Assembly (NCBI RefSeq): GCF_040882025.1
Contig: NZ_JBBECC010000100.1
Location: forward strand, 1 to 29,168
Length of the DNA stretch: 29,168 nt
Source of the DNA: Parvibaculum sp040882025
Lineage (GTDB): Bacteria > Pseudomonadota > Alphaproteobacteria > Parvibaculales > Parvibaculaceae
Direction of reading: 5' to 3'
In this document: positions 1 to 7,543 of the stretch, piece by piece
Position numbering within the stretch: position 1 is the stretch's first letter
How the letters are laid out: every line of letters starts with the position of its first letter
Position numbers and translations under genes: made by a program
Notes under the pieces: generated by a model
Database searches by the model: none
What the model was told of the DNA's origin: nothing
The model's input: only the letters and a program-made list of their open reading frames with translations

Positions 1-69
1 TGGCGCCGTTCTGGTCTTAAGTCTCACCTCTCGGACCGTCGCAACCGCATGTCGGCGCCAAGGGGAAAA

Positions 70-549
70 ATGAGCGATCACAACCAGATAGCCCGATCTT
101 CTTTCTCGCCCTCTGAAGAGGGCGGCTGGTCGGCCGGCGCTTTCGACGGCATCGTCGTTGCCCGCTGCTTCGCCTTTCTCGCCGATCTTCTGGTCATCTG
201 CGTCCTTCTCCTCGCCGCGAACATCCTGTTCGGTTTTCTCGGCATCCTGACCTTCGGCCTGCTCTGGCCGAGCGCGGCGCTGACGCCGCTGCTCGCGCTG
301 GCCTATTTCACGCTGACCCTGGGCGGCCCGCGATCGGCGACGCCCGGCATGCGCTGGCAGGGCATCGAACTGCGCACCTGGGACGGCCGCCGCCCCGGCT
401 ACCTGCAGGGTGCGCTGCAGACGATCCTCTTTTACGTTACGACCGCGGCGATCACGCCGCTTGTCCTGATCGTGCCTCTTTTCAATACACGCCGCCGCTG
501 TCTTCACGATTATCTCTGCGGCACCGTTTTCGTCCGCCGTTCCGCTTAG
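70..549 (+). CDS. RDD family membrane protein
   Basis: A 159 aa protein with an RDD-type membrane domain. Near the N-terminus the first hydrophobic segment carries the Arg and Asp typical of RDD proteins (ARCFAFLADLL, about residues 31-41). Two further hydrophobic stretches follow at about 55-85 and 115-135, giving three or more membrane spans. The start at 70 is preferred over the in-frame ATG at 49 because an AGGGG ribosome-binding site lies just before it (61-65). The function of stand-alone RDD proteins is poorly defined; transport or ion homeostasis has been proposed. It is followed 40 bases later by the SLC13 transporter on the same strand, so the two may be co-transcribed. The family call is fairly firm; the role is unknown. 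Confidence 0.8.
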   Translation: MSDHNQIARSSFSPSEEGGWSAGAFDGIVVARCFAFLADLLVICVLLLAANILFGFLGILTFGLLWPSAALTPLLALAYFTLTLGGPRSATPGMRWQGIELRTWDGRRPGYLQGALQTILFYVTTAAITPLVLIVPLFNTRRRCLHDYLCGTVFVRRSA

Positions 550-589
550 CCGTCGTCCCGCTGCATGAACCCGCGAGTCTGATGCGCGC

Positions 590-2458
590 ATGGAAACGCT
601 GACCCCCTTTGTCTGGCAGATGTGGGCCGTCTACGCGCTGGTGCTGGCGGCCGTGCTGCTGTTCAGCATGGAGCGCCTGACGCTCGAAATATCGGCGCTG
701 GCGATCCTGACGGTGTTGCTGGTCTTCTTCTATCTCTTCCCCGTCATCGGGCCCGACGGCCGCAACATGCTCGGCGCCACGGCGCTACTCTCCGGCTTCG
801 CCAATCCGGCGCTGATTGCGGTCCTCGCGCTTCTTGTCATCGGACAGGGCATGTTCCAGACCGGTGCGCTCGACGGCGTGACGCGCACGGTCGCCGATTT
901 CGGCTCGCGCCATCCCGCCCGCACGATCTTTCTGACCTTCCTGCTGATCACCGTCAGCAGCGCCTTTCTCAACAACACGCCGATCGTCGTGATGTTCATC
1001 CCGGTGCTGGCGACGCTCGCCGGCCGTTTCGGCCAGCGCGCGCCGAAGGTGATGATGACGCTGAGCTTCGTCTCGATCCTCGGCGGCATGACCACGCTGA
1101 TCGGCTCCTCGACCAACCTGCTGGCGGCCGGCGTCGTCCTGACCACCAACCTGCCGCCCATCGGCATTTTCGATTTCGTCGTTCCGGGCGTGTTCCTGGC
1201 CACCATCGGCTTCTTCTACGCCACCCTTGTCGTGCCGCGCCTGGTGCCCGATCGCGCCGGCCCGGCGCTGGAGCTTGGCGGTGCCGATCAGGGCGGCGGC
1301 AAGCAGTACATCGCCCAGATCGAGGTAACGGCCGGCCACCCGCTGGTCGGCGCCATCGCGCTGGCCGGCCTTTTCGCGCCCCTGCGCGACATGACGGTGC
1401 GCATGATCCAGCGCGGCGAACATCCGATCCTGCCGCCCTTCGAGGATGTGACGCTCGAACCCGGGGACGTCATCATCGTCGCCGCGACGCGCCAGACGCT
1501 GACCGAGTCGCTGAAATCGGGTTCGAAGATTTTCGAGGGCATGCTCGAGGAACGCTTCGCCGAAGGCGCCGGCAATGGCGAGGCGCCGTCCCGCCCCGGC
1601 GGCGAACTGACGCTCGTCGAAGCCGTCGTCGCGCCGGGCTCGCGCATGATCGGCCAGACGATCGAACAGATCGCCTTCCGCCACCAGACCGGCTGCATCG
1701 TGCTGGGCGTCCAGCGCCGCAGCCGCATGATCCGCACCGTCCTCAACGACATCCGCCTCGAGGCCGGCGATGTACTGCTGGTGCTGGGCAAGGGCGCCCA
1801 CATCCAGGACCTGCGTCACAGCCGCGACGTGCTGCTGCTCGAATGGTCGGCGACGGAGCTTCCCGACCCGAAGCTCGCCCACCGGGCGCTGGCGGTCTTC
1901 GGCATCATGGTCTCGACGGTGCTGCTCGGCTGGCTCCCCATCGAGATCGCGGCCATCGCCGGCGCCGGCGCGATCATCGCGGCGGGCGTCCTGAACGTCC
2001 GCCAGGCCGCGCGCGCCATCGACCGGCGCATCTTCCTGATGGTCGGCGCCATGCTCGGCGTCGCGACCGCGCTCGATGTCACCGGCGGCGCCCAGGCGAT
2101 CGCGGAGGCCTCCGTGGTGCTTTTTTCGGGCTACGGCGTTCCGGTGATTCTCTCGGCCTTCTTCCTCGCCACCGCCATCACGACCAATGTGCTGACCAAC
2201 AACGCGACCGCCGTCCTCTTCACGCCGATTGCCATCAGCACGGCAAACCAGCTCGGCGTCGACCCGCTGATCTTCGTCTATGCGGTGATTTTCGCCGCCA
2301 ACTGCTCCTTCGCGACCCCCATGGGCTATCAGACCAATCTGCTGGTTATGGGACCGGGACACTACGAATTCCGGGATTTCGTCCGTGCCGGCACCCCTCT
2401 CGTCATCCTGCTCTGGTTGGCCTATTCTTTCTTCGCGCCTTGGTATTACGGACTTTGA
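590..2458 (+). CDS. SLC13/DASS-family anion permease with two RCK_C (TrkA-C) domains
   Basis: A 622 aa inner-membrane transporter. The N-terminal half has several membrane spans and the family motif NNTPIVVMF near residue 128, then GSSTNLLAAG. Two soluble RCK_C/TrkA-C regulatory domains fill roughly residues 225-310 and 325-410. The second membrane half has TNNATAVLFTP and ends with ANCSFATPMGYQTNLLV. The twin motif repeats and central TrkA-C pair are typical of bacterial SLC13-like permeases that carry sulfate, dicarboxylates or other anions. The substrate cannot be read from sequence. RCK_C domains generally bind small ligands, so ligand gating is a reasonable inference. The start has only a weak ribosome-binding site. 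bpt follows 35 bases downstream. Confidence 0.85.
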   Translation: METLTPFVWQMWAVYALVLAAVLLFSMERLTLEISALAILTVLLVFFYLFPVIGPDGRNMLGATALLSGFANPALIAVLALLVIGQGMFQTGALDGVTRTVADFGSRHPARTIFLTFLLITVSSAFLNNTPIVVMFIPVLATLAGRFGQRAPKVMMTLSFVSILGGMTTLIGSSTNLLAAGVVLTTNLPPIGIFDFVVPGVFLATIGFFYATLVVPRLVPDRAGPALELGGADQGGGKQYIAQIEVTAGHPLVGAIALAGLFAPLRDMTVRMIQRGEHPILPPFEDVTLEPGDVIIVAATRQTLTESLKSGSKIFEGMLEERFAEGAGNGEAPSRPGGELTLVEAVVAPGSRMIGQTIEQIAFRHQTGCIVLGVQRRSRMIRTVLNDIRLEAGDVLLVLGKGAHIQDLRHSRDVLLLEWSATELPDPKLAHRALAVFGIMVSTVLLGWLPIEIAAIAGAGAIIAAGVLNVRQAARAIDRRIFLMVGAMLGVATALDVTGGAQAIAEASVVLFSGYGVPVILSAFFLATAITTNVLTNNATAVLFTPIAISTANQLGVDPLIFVYAVIFAANCSFATPMGYQTNLLVMGPGHYEFRDFVRAGTPLVILLWLAYSFFAPWYYGL

Positions 2459-2493
2459 CCGCCGGGCGCCGGTGCAACAGGCGCGAACAGGCC

Positions 2494-3300
2494 GTGACAG
2501 ACCAATCCCGCATCCGCTTTCCGCAATTCTACATCACGACGGCACAGCCATGCCCCTATCTGGCCGGCCGTTACGAGAAGAAGGTCTTCACCCATCTCCT
2601 CGGCGATGAGCCCGTCTCGCTGAACAACATGCTGACCCAGGCCGGCTTCCGCCGCAGCCAGAACATCGCCTACCGCCCTGCCTGCGACGGCTGCACGGCC
2701 TGCGTCTCGGTCCGCGTGATCGTCGACCGCTTCCGTCCCGGCCGCACCTTCCGCCGCCTGATCGCCCGCAACGCCGATCTCTCGGTCGGTCTGCGCGCGC
2801 CCAAGGCGACCGACGACCAGTATGCGCTGCTGCGCCGCTATCTCGACAGCCGCCATGCCGATGGCGGCATGGCCGACATGGCCCCCATCGACTATGTGGC
2901 GATGATCGAGGACACCACGGTTGCCACCCGCGTCGTCGAATACCGTCTCCCGCGCGAAAAGGAGGCGGACGGGCCGCCGCCGCTGATCGCTGCGGCGCTC
3001 ACCGACACGCTCGATGACGGCCTCTCGATGGTCTACAGCTTCTACGACCCCGCCGAGACGGCGCGCAGCCTCGGCACCTGGATGGTGCTCGACCACATCG
3101 AGCGCGCCCGCATGCTCGGCCTGCCTTACGTCTATCTCGGCTACTGGGTCGATGGCAGCCGCAAGATGGCCTACAAGACCCGCTTCCAGCCGCTCGAGGC
3201 GCTCGGCCTTCAGGGCTGGAGCGAGATGCTGCCGCCCGCCGGTGGAAGCGCCGCCACGCTCTCTAACCCCTTGTTTCGGAAGCCGTTGCGCCCTGCGTAG
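2494..3300 (+). CDS. bpt: Bpt-type aspartate/glutamate leucyltransferase (arginyl-transferase family)
   Basis: A 268 aa cytosolic enzyme that transfers an amino acid from charged tRNA to N-terminal Asp or Glu of proteins, feeding the N-degron (ClpS/ClpAP) route. The N-terminal domain has CPYLAGRYEKKVF (about residues 16-28) and the cysteine cluster PACDGCTACVSVRV (about 61-74). The C-terminal acetyltransferase-like domain has the hallmark YLGYWVDGSRKMAYKTRF. The start is the GTG at 2494; the longer open frame upstream overlaps the SLC13 gene and is out-of-frame read-through. Leucyl versus arginyl specificity is inferred from the bacterial subfamily and is not proven here. Confidence 0.9.
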   Translation: MTDQSRIRFPQFYITTAQPCPYLAGRYEKKVFTHLLGDEPVSLNNMLTQAGFRRSQNIAYRPACDGCTACVSVRVIVDRFRPGRTFRRLIARNADLSVGLRAPKATDDQYALLRRYLDSRHADGGMADMAPIDYVAMIEDTTVATRVVEYRLPREKEADGPPPLIAAALTDTLDDGLSMVYSFYDPAETARSLGTWMVLDHIERARMLGLPYVYLGYWVDGSRKMAYKTRFQPLEALGLQGWSEMLPPAGGSAATLSNPLFRKPLRPA

Positions 3301-3313
3301 GCGTGCCTATACT
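3286..3313 (+). promoter_or_regulatory. candidate sigma70-type promoter of the TRAP operon
   Basis: TTGCGC (3286-3291) and TATACT (3308-3313) are 16 bases apart, just downstream of the bpt stop and about 50 bases before the TRAP binding-protein start. A short hairpin (GACGC/GCGTC, 3325-3338) falls at the predicted 5' end of the message. This is inferred from sequence match only. Confidence 0.4.
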
Positions 3314-3363
3314 GGCCCCGCTTCGACGCTGCGGCGTCAGGGGAAGTCACTGGGGAGTCATCG

Positions 3364-4440
3364 ATGAAGCGCCGTTCGTTTCTGGCGGGAGCCGGCACAG
3401 CCGCCCTCGCCGCCGCATCCATGCCCGCGCCGGCCATCGCGCAAGGCGCGTCGCGCCAGCTCAAGATGGTCACCACCTGGCCGAAAAACTATCCGGGCCT
3501 CGGCACCTCCGCCGAACGGCTGGCGACGCGCATCTCCGACATGACCGAGGGCAAGATCGACATCAAGGTTTTCGCCGCCGGCGAACTCGTCCCGGCGCTC
3601 GAATCCTTCGACGCCGTGTCGGGCGGCGCGGCCGACATCTATCACGGTGCGGAGTATTACTGGCAGGGCAAGTCGAAGGCCTACAATTTCTTCACCGCCG
3701 TGCCCTACGGCATGACCGCCAATGAAATCAACGGCTGGATCTATCATGGCGGCGGCCAGGAGCTCTGGGACAAGCTGGCGAAGGGCTTCAACATCAAGCC
3801 GTTCATGGCCGCCAACACCGGCGTGCAGCTCTCCGGCTGGTACCGCAAGGAAATCAATTCGCTCGACGACTTCAAGGGTCTGAAAATCCGCATGCCGGGT
3901 CTTGGCGGCGAGGTGATGCGCCGTCTCGGCGCCGCCGCCGTCACGCTGGCCGGCCCGGATATTTTTCCCGCCCTGCAGAGCGGCACCATCGACGCGACCG
4001 AATGGGTCGCGCCGTGGAACGACATGGCTTTCGGTTTCTACCGCATCGCCAAATTCTACTACTGGCCGGGCTTCCACGAGCCGGGATCGAGCCTTGCGGC
4101 GGGCTTCAACCTCGACGTATGGGAAAGCTTCACCAAACAGCAACAGGCGGTCGTGCGCGCCGCCTGCGCCGCCGAAAACGATTACACGCTGGCCGAATAT
4201 ACCTACCACAATGGCCGCGCCCTGAAGACGCTGGTCGAAAAGCACGGCGTCCAGATGCGGAAATTCCCCGCCGATGTGCTGGCCGGCCTCAAGAAAGCCT
4301 CGCACGAGGTGCTGGAGGATGCGGCGAAGAGCGATGCCGCCACCGCCGAAATCTATGCGAGCTTCCGCGAAGCGCTCGAAATTTCCGAGGAATGGACGCG
4401 GATCGGCGACGAAGGCTTTGTGGAGGCGCGCCGCAACTGA
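3364..4440 (+). CDS. dctP: TRAP transporter substrate-binding protein (mannitol/chloroaromatic-type, DctP family)
   Basis: A 358 aa periplasmic solute receptor. The N-terminus MKRRSFLAGAG is a twin-arginine signal, with a likely cleavage site after PAPAIA (about residue 27), so the protein is probably exported folded by Tat. The mature protein begins with LKMVTTWPKNYPG and has FKGLKIRMPG and DATEWVAPWND, typical of the subgroup assigned to mannitol/chloroaromatic TRAP systems. The actual ligand is unknown; organic acids are usual for the family. A GGGGAG ribosome-binding site precedes the ATG. It is the first gene of a receptor-small permease-large permease operon with 16-base and 11-base spacers, so the three products should form one sodium-driven importer. 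Confidence 0.92.
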   Translation: MKRRSFLAGAGTAALAAASMPAPAIAQGASRQLKMVTTWPKNYPGLGTSAERLATRISDMTEGKIDIKVFAAGELVPALESFDAVSGGAADIYHGAEYYWQGKSKAYNFFTAVPYGMTANEINGWIYHGGGQELWDKLAKGFNIKPFMAANTGVQLSGWYRKEINSLDDFKGLKIRMPGLGGEVMRRLGAAAVTLAGPDIFPALQSGTIDATEWVAPWNDMAFGFYRIAKFYYWPGFHEPGSSLAAGFNLDVWESFTKQQQAVVRAACAAENDYTLAEYTYHNGRALKTLVEKHGVQMRKFPADVLAGLKKASHEVLEDAAKSDAATAEIYASFREALEISEEWTRIGDEGFVEARRN

Positions 4441-4456
4441 CCGGCGCTTCGAAAGC

Positions 4457-4996
4457 ATGAACGCACTTGCACGCCTTGCCAGCCTGATCGACGCCTTGAA
4501 CGAGCGCGTCGGCCGCACCGTTGCCTGGCTCGCGCTCTTGATGGTGTTGGCGCAGTTCGTCGTCGTGCTGATGCGCTACATTTTCGGCGTCGGCTCGGTC
4601 TGGGCGCAGGAATCGATCGTCTACATGCATGGCACGCTCTTCATGCTGGCGGCCGGCTACACGCTGCTCCACAACGCCCATGTCCGCGTCGATATCTTCT
4701 ACCGCGTGGCCTCGCCCGCTTATAAGGCGCGGGTCGACCTCGCCGGCACGCTCTTTCTGCTCTGGCCCGTCTGTTTTCTGATCTTCTATGTCGCGTTCCC
4801 CTATGTCGAAAGCTCATGGAGCGTCCGCGAGGGCAGCCGCGAAACCAGCGGCATCCAGGGCGTCTATTTGCTGAAAAGCGTTATTCTCGTCTTTGTCGTG
4901 CTGCTGGCGCTTCAGGGTCTTTCCACCGTCATCCATGCGCTGCGCGTTCTCGCCGGGCTCGAAAAGCCCGTCGAGGAAGCAGCGCCCCTGCTCTAG
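4457..4996 (+). CDS. dctQ: TRAP transporter small permease (DctQ family)
   Basis: A 179 aa four-helix membrane protein. Hydrophobic segments are visible at about residues 20-42, 55-75, 95-118 and 135-155. YIFGVGSVWAQE and the downstream HNAHVRVDIFY stretch are characteristic of DctQ. The ATG at 4457 lies 16 bases after the receptor stop; the longer open frame upstream overlaps the receptor gene and is not used. In TRAP systems this subunit pairs with the large permease to form the membrane unit. Confidence 0.92.
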   Translation: MNALARLASLIDALNERVGRTVAWLALLMVLAQFVVVLMRYIFGVGSVWAQESIVYMHGTLFMLAAGYTLLHNAHVRVDIFYRVASPAYKARVDLAGTLFLLWPVCFLIFYVAFPYVESSWSVREGSRETSGIQGVYLLKSVILVFVVLLALQGLSTVIHALRVLAGLEKPVEEAAPLL

Positions 4997-5007
4997 GCCG
5001 CCCGCTC

Positions 5008-6582
5008 ATGGAGCTTCGCGACTCGCTCGACATTCTGATGTTCGCCGTGCTTTGCGCGGTGCTGCTGACGGGCTTTCCGGTCGCCTTCACGCTGGCCGGC
5101 GTGGCGCTCGGCTTCGGCTTTCTCGGCATGGCCTTCGGCGTCTTCGACTTCGGCTTCATGGCCGCCCTGCCCCAGCGCATCTACGGCAACATGACCAACG
5201 ATGTGCTGATCGCCGTGCCGCTCTTCGTCTTCATGGGCACGATGCTGGAGCGCTCCCGCGTCGCCGAGGAACTGCTGGAAAACATGGGCCGCCTCTTCGG
5301 CCGCTTGCGCGGCGGTCTCGGCATTTCGGTGTCGGTGGTCGGCGCGCTGCTGGCGGCCTCCACCGGCATTGTCGGCGCCACCGTCGTCACCATGGGCCTG
5401 CTGGCGCTGCCCACCATGCTGCGCCGCGGCTACGACCCCGCGCTGGCCTCGGGCTCCATCGCCGCCGCCGGCACGCTCGGCCAGATCATTCCCCCGTCCA
5501 TCGTGCTGGTGCTCCTGGGCGACCAGCTCGCCAATTCCTATCAGCGCGCCCAGCTCGACCAGGGCATCTTCGCTCCCGACACACTGTCGGTCGGCGATCT
5601 CTTTGCCGGTGCACTGCTGCCCGGTCTGATGCTGGTCGGCTTCTATATCCTCTACCAGATCGTCCGCGCCGCCCTCGATCCGAAATCCTCGCCCGCCATG
5701 CCGGTCGACGACAGCGTCTCGACATCAGAACTCTACCGCCGCACCCTGCGCGCGCTCGTTCCGCCCGTCGCCTTGATCGTCGCGGTCATGGGCTCGATCC
5801 TCGGCGGCATCGCGACCCCGACCGAAGCGGCCGCCGTCGGCGCCATCGGCTCGATCCTGCTGGCGGGCGACCGCCTCGAGGGCATGAAGTTTCCCGCCCG
5901 CCTCGCCGCCCTGTCGCTGATGGCGCTCCTTGTCCTCACCTGGGCGATGGACTTGCGCACCGCGCGCAGCGAAATCTCGGGCGCCGACCAGGCCGGCATC
6001 TGGCTCGCATATCTCCTTTGCGCCGGCCTTGCTGCCGGTCTGCTGGCCTGCCTCGTCCGTCTCCTCGGCGGCAAGGTTCTCTCCGATGTCGTCCAGTCGA
6101 CGGCGCGCATCACCTCCATGGTCTTTGTCATCCTGATCGGCGCGGCGCTTTTCAGCCTCGTTTTTCGCGGCCTCGGTGGCGACGACACGGTGCGCGAATT
6201 CCTCACCTCCATGCCGGGCGGACCGATGGGCGCGGTCGTGATCGTCATGGCGATCATGTTCCTGCTCGGCTTCTTTCTCGACTTCATCGAAATCATCTTC
6301 GTGGTCGTGCCCATCGTCGCGCCGATCCTGTTGATGATGGGCATCGACCCGGTCTGGCTCGGCGTCATGATGGCGGTCAACCTGCAGACATCGTTCCTGA
6401 CACCGCCCTTCGGCTTCGCGTTGTTCTATCTGCGCGGCGTCGCCCCCGACATCGTCACCACCATGCAGATCTGGCGCGGCGCCGTCCCCTTCGTCCTCAT
6501 TCAGCTCGCAGCGCTTGCGATCCTCGCCATGTTCCCGCCGCTCGCCACATGGCTCCCGAAACTCATTTTCAGCGGAATGTAA
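5008..6582 (+). CDS. dctM: TRAP transporter large permease (DctM family)
   Basis: A 524 aa polytopic membrane protein, the ion-coupled transport subunit of the TRAP importer. It has AASTGIVGATVVTMG and AAAGTLGQIIPPS, typical of DctM, and near the end NLQTSFLTPPFGFALFYLRG. At 524 aa it is longer than the roughly 430 aa of standard DctM. The extra material is a central insertion around residues 290-360, which fits the mannitol/chloroaromatic subgroup. The start at 5008 is 11 bases after the small-permease stop; earlier in-frame starts lie inside that gene. Confidence 0.92.
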   Translation: MELRDSLDILMFAVLCAVLLTGFPVAFTLAGVALGFGFLGMAFGVFDFGFMAALPQRIYGNMTNDVLIAVPLFVFMGTMLERSRVAEELLENMGRLFGRLRGGLGISVSVVGALLAASTGIVGATVVTMGLLALPTMLRRGYDPALASGSIAAAGTLGQIIPPSIVLVLLGDQLANSYQRAQLDQGIFAPDTLSVGDLFAGALLPGLMLVGFYILYQIVRAALDPKSSPAMPVDDSVSTSELYRRTLRALVPPVALIVAVMGSILGGIATPTEAAAVGAIGSILLAGDRLEGMKFPARLAALSLMALLVLTWAMDLRTARSEISGADQAGIWLAYLLCAGLAAGLLACLVRLLGGKVLSDVVQSTARITSMVFVILIGAALFSLVFRGLGGDDTVREFLTSMPGGPMGAVVIVMAIMFLLGFFLDFIEIIFVVVPIVAPILLMMGIDPVWLGVMMAVNLQTSFLTPPFGFALFYLRGVAPDIVTTMQIWRGAVPFVLIQLAALAILAMFPPLATWLPKLIFSGM

Positions 6583-6588
6583 AAACCC

Positions 6589-7119
6589 ATGTCCAGAGTA
6601 CCGCCTTCCAGGGATCCCGATGCCGCCGGCACGGCCGGCCGCAACATGATGCGCATCGGACTGGTCGCGATGTCCATGGTCGGCGTCGTCACCTTCTTCA
6701 TCGTCACCGGCCGTGTCGACCTCGAGGAGCCGCTGGTCGTCACGGCAACGCCGGTACAGGTCGCGTCCTGGCGCGAGGACGCGCCGGTGAAACTCGATGT
6801 CGAAATGAAGATCGCCAACAACAGCAAGGAGGGCCTGCCGCTCGAGGCTGCGTCGCAATGCGAGATTTTTCGCTGGATTGTCCTCGATGCCGAAAGCGAA
6901 TTCGTGCAGTCGCAAACCGGCGGCGAACCTTGCGTCGAACTGCCGGTCTCGGGCTTCCTCGACCCCAAACATTCGCTGACCGGCGCCTATACGCTGGAAC
7001 TCGATCCCACACGCGTCAAGCCCGGCGAATACCGCCTCCTCGCCCGCTACTGGGGCTACGAGGTCCGCCAGCCCTTCACGATCGTCGAAGAGCTCCCGGA
7101 GCCCGAGCCGCCGCACTAG
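6589..7119 (+). CDS. membrane-anchored hypothetical protein, last gene of the TRAP operon
   Basis: A 176 aa protein of unrecognised family. One hydrophobic segment (about residues 20-42, MMRIGLVAMSMVGVVTFFIV) acts as a signal anchor, leaving a periplasmic domain of about 130 residues. That domain is predicted to be mostly beta strands and carries two cysteines (about residues 89 and 109) that could form a disulfide. The alternation of strands with N-N-S and a W-x-V-x-D segment resembles Ig-like or BsuPI-like sandwich domains, but this is only an impression. The start lies 7 bases after the large-permease stop, so co-transcription is likely. It may assist the transporter at the periplasmic face or be an unrelated passenger. 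Confidence 0.7.
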   Translation: MSRVPPSRDPDAAGTAGRNMMRIGLVAMSMVGVVTFFIVTGRVDLEEPLVVTATPVQVASWREDAPVKLDVEMKIANNSKEGLPLEAASQCEIFRWIVLDAESEFVQSQTGGEPCVELPVSGFLDPKHSLTGAYTLELDPTRVKPGEYRLLARYWGYEVRQPFTIVEELPEPEPPH

Positions 7120-7163
7120 GACGAACCGTCACACATTTGAAACCAGACAGCGGTGGCTTAAAG

Positions 7164-7188
7164 CCCGGCCGTGACCGTCTTGGCCGGG
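7164..7188. terminator. stem-loop between the converging TRAP operon and parC
   Basis: CCCGGCC (7164-7170) pairs with GGCCGGG (7182-7188) across an 11-base loop. On the minus strand it is followed by CTTTAAG, so it could weakly terminate parC transcripts. It has no T-run on the plus strand. Confidence 0.3.
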
Positions 7189-7214
7189 GTCGGCCCTTCG
7201 ACCCCTCCTGTCAC

Positions 7215-7254
7215 GCCGCCCCGAAAATCCCGCCGAACTTGTGCCCCCGGGAAG
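7215..7254 (-). pseudogene. second copy of the parC 3' end
   Basis: This roughly 40-base stretch repeats the parC terminus at 7548-7589. Read on the minus strand it gives GHKFGGIFGAA followed by TGA, while the true parC ends GHKFGGTFGAA followed by TAG. There is one replacement (Thr to Ile), a changed stop codon and a 2-base deletion at the far edge. It stands about 290 bases beyond the true parC stop, on the same strand. It is a remnant, not a gene. Confidence 0.7.
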
Positions 7255-7543
7255 ACGCAGAGAAGAAAGAAAGGTTTCACGCGAAGGCGCGAAGACGCGA
7301 AGAAGGAAGAAGTAGGGATTGGCGCTTCGCGCCGAGAGAATCTTCGCGCCGCAGGCGCAATCGCCCTCTCGCGAAAATCTCCTCCCGTCTTTGGTCCTTC
7401 GCGTCTTCGCGCCTTCGCGTGAACTATTCCTTCCCTTCTCCGCGTCTCCGCGTGATACCTTCCTTCTTTTTTCTTCTTCGCGCCGTCGCATGAAATCCTG
7501 ATGTCGGGGCTCGCAAGACCAATCAATCCGGACATGAAGCGAT
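7255..7543. repeat. gene-free spacer with a 26-bp perfect inverted repeat (GCGAAG-rich element)
   Basis: The arm at 7277-7302 and the arm at 7397-7422 are perfect reverse complements over 26 bases, built from GCGAAG units. A second, imperfect pair of purine-rich and pyrimidine-rich arms lies outside it (about 7252-7275 and 7440-7478). The 94-base centre contains GGCGC/GCGCC short hairpins. Open frames here are low-complexity products of the repeat and I do not accept any as genes. Similar GCGAAG/CTTCGC palindromes are dispersed in many alphaproteobacterial genomes (general knowledge). Confidence 0.75.

Noticed and set aside
622..3300. A single 892-codon plus-strand open frame spanning the SLC13 gene and bpt
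   Set aside because: The first 624 codons are an Arg/Ala/Pro-rich shadow of the SLC13 gene in another frame. Only the part from the GTG at 2494 matches a protein family (Bpt).
7205..7214. CTCCTGTCAC beside the parC fragment matches the core of the repeat at 19917-19928
   Set aside because: Ten bases is too short a match to claim a shared element boundary; chance is a sufficient explanation.
7277..7422. Possible CRISPR-like array from repeated GCGAAG units
   Set aside because: The units are inverted arms of one palindrome, with no evenly spaced direct repeats or unique spacers and no cas genes nearby.
7171..7501. Open frames on both strands in the parC downstream spacer
   Set aside because: They are low-complexity translations of the GCGAAG-type inverted repeat, with no ribosome-binding sites or family resemblance.
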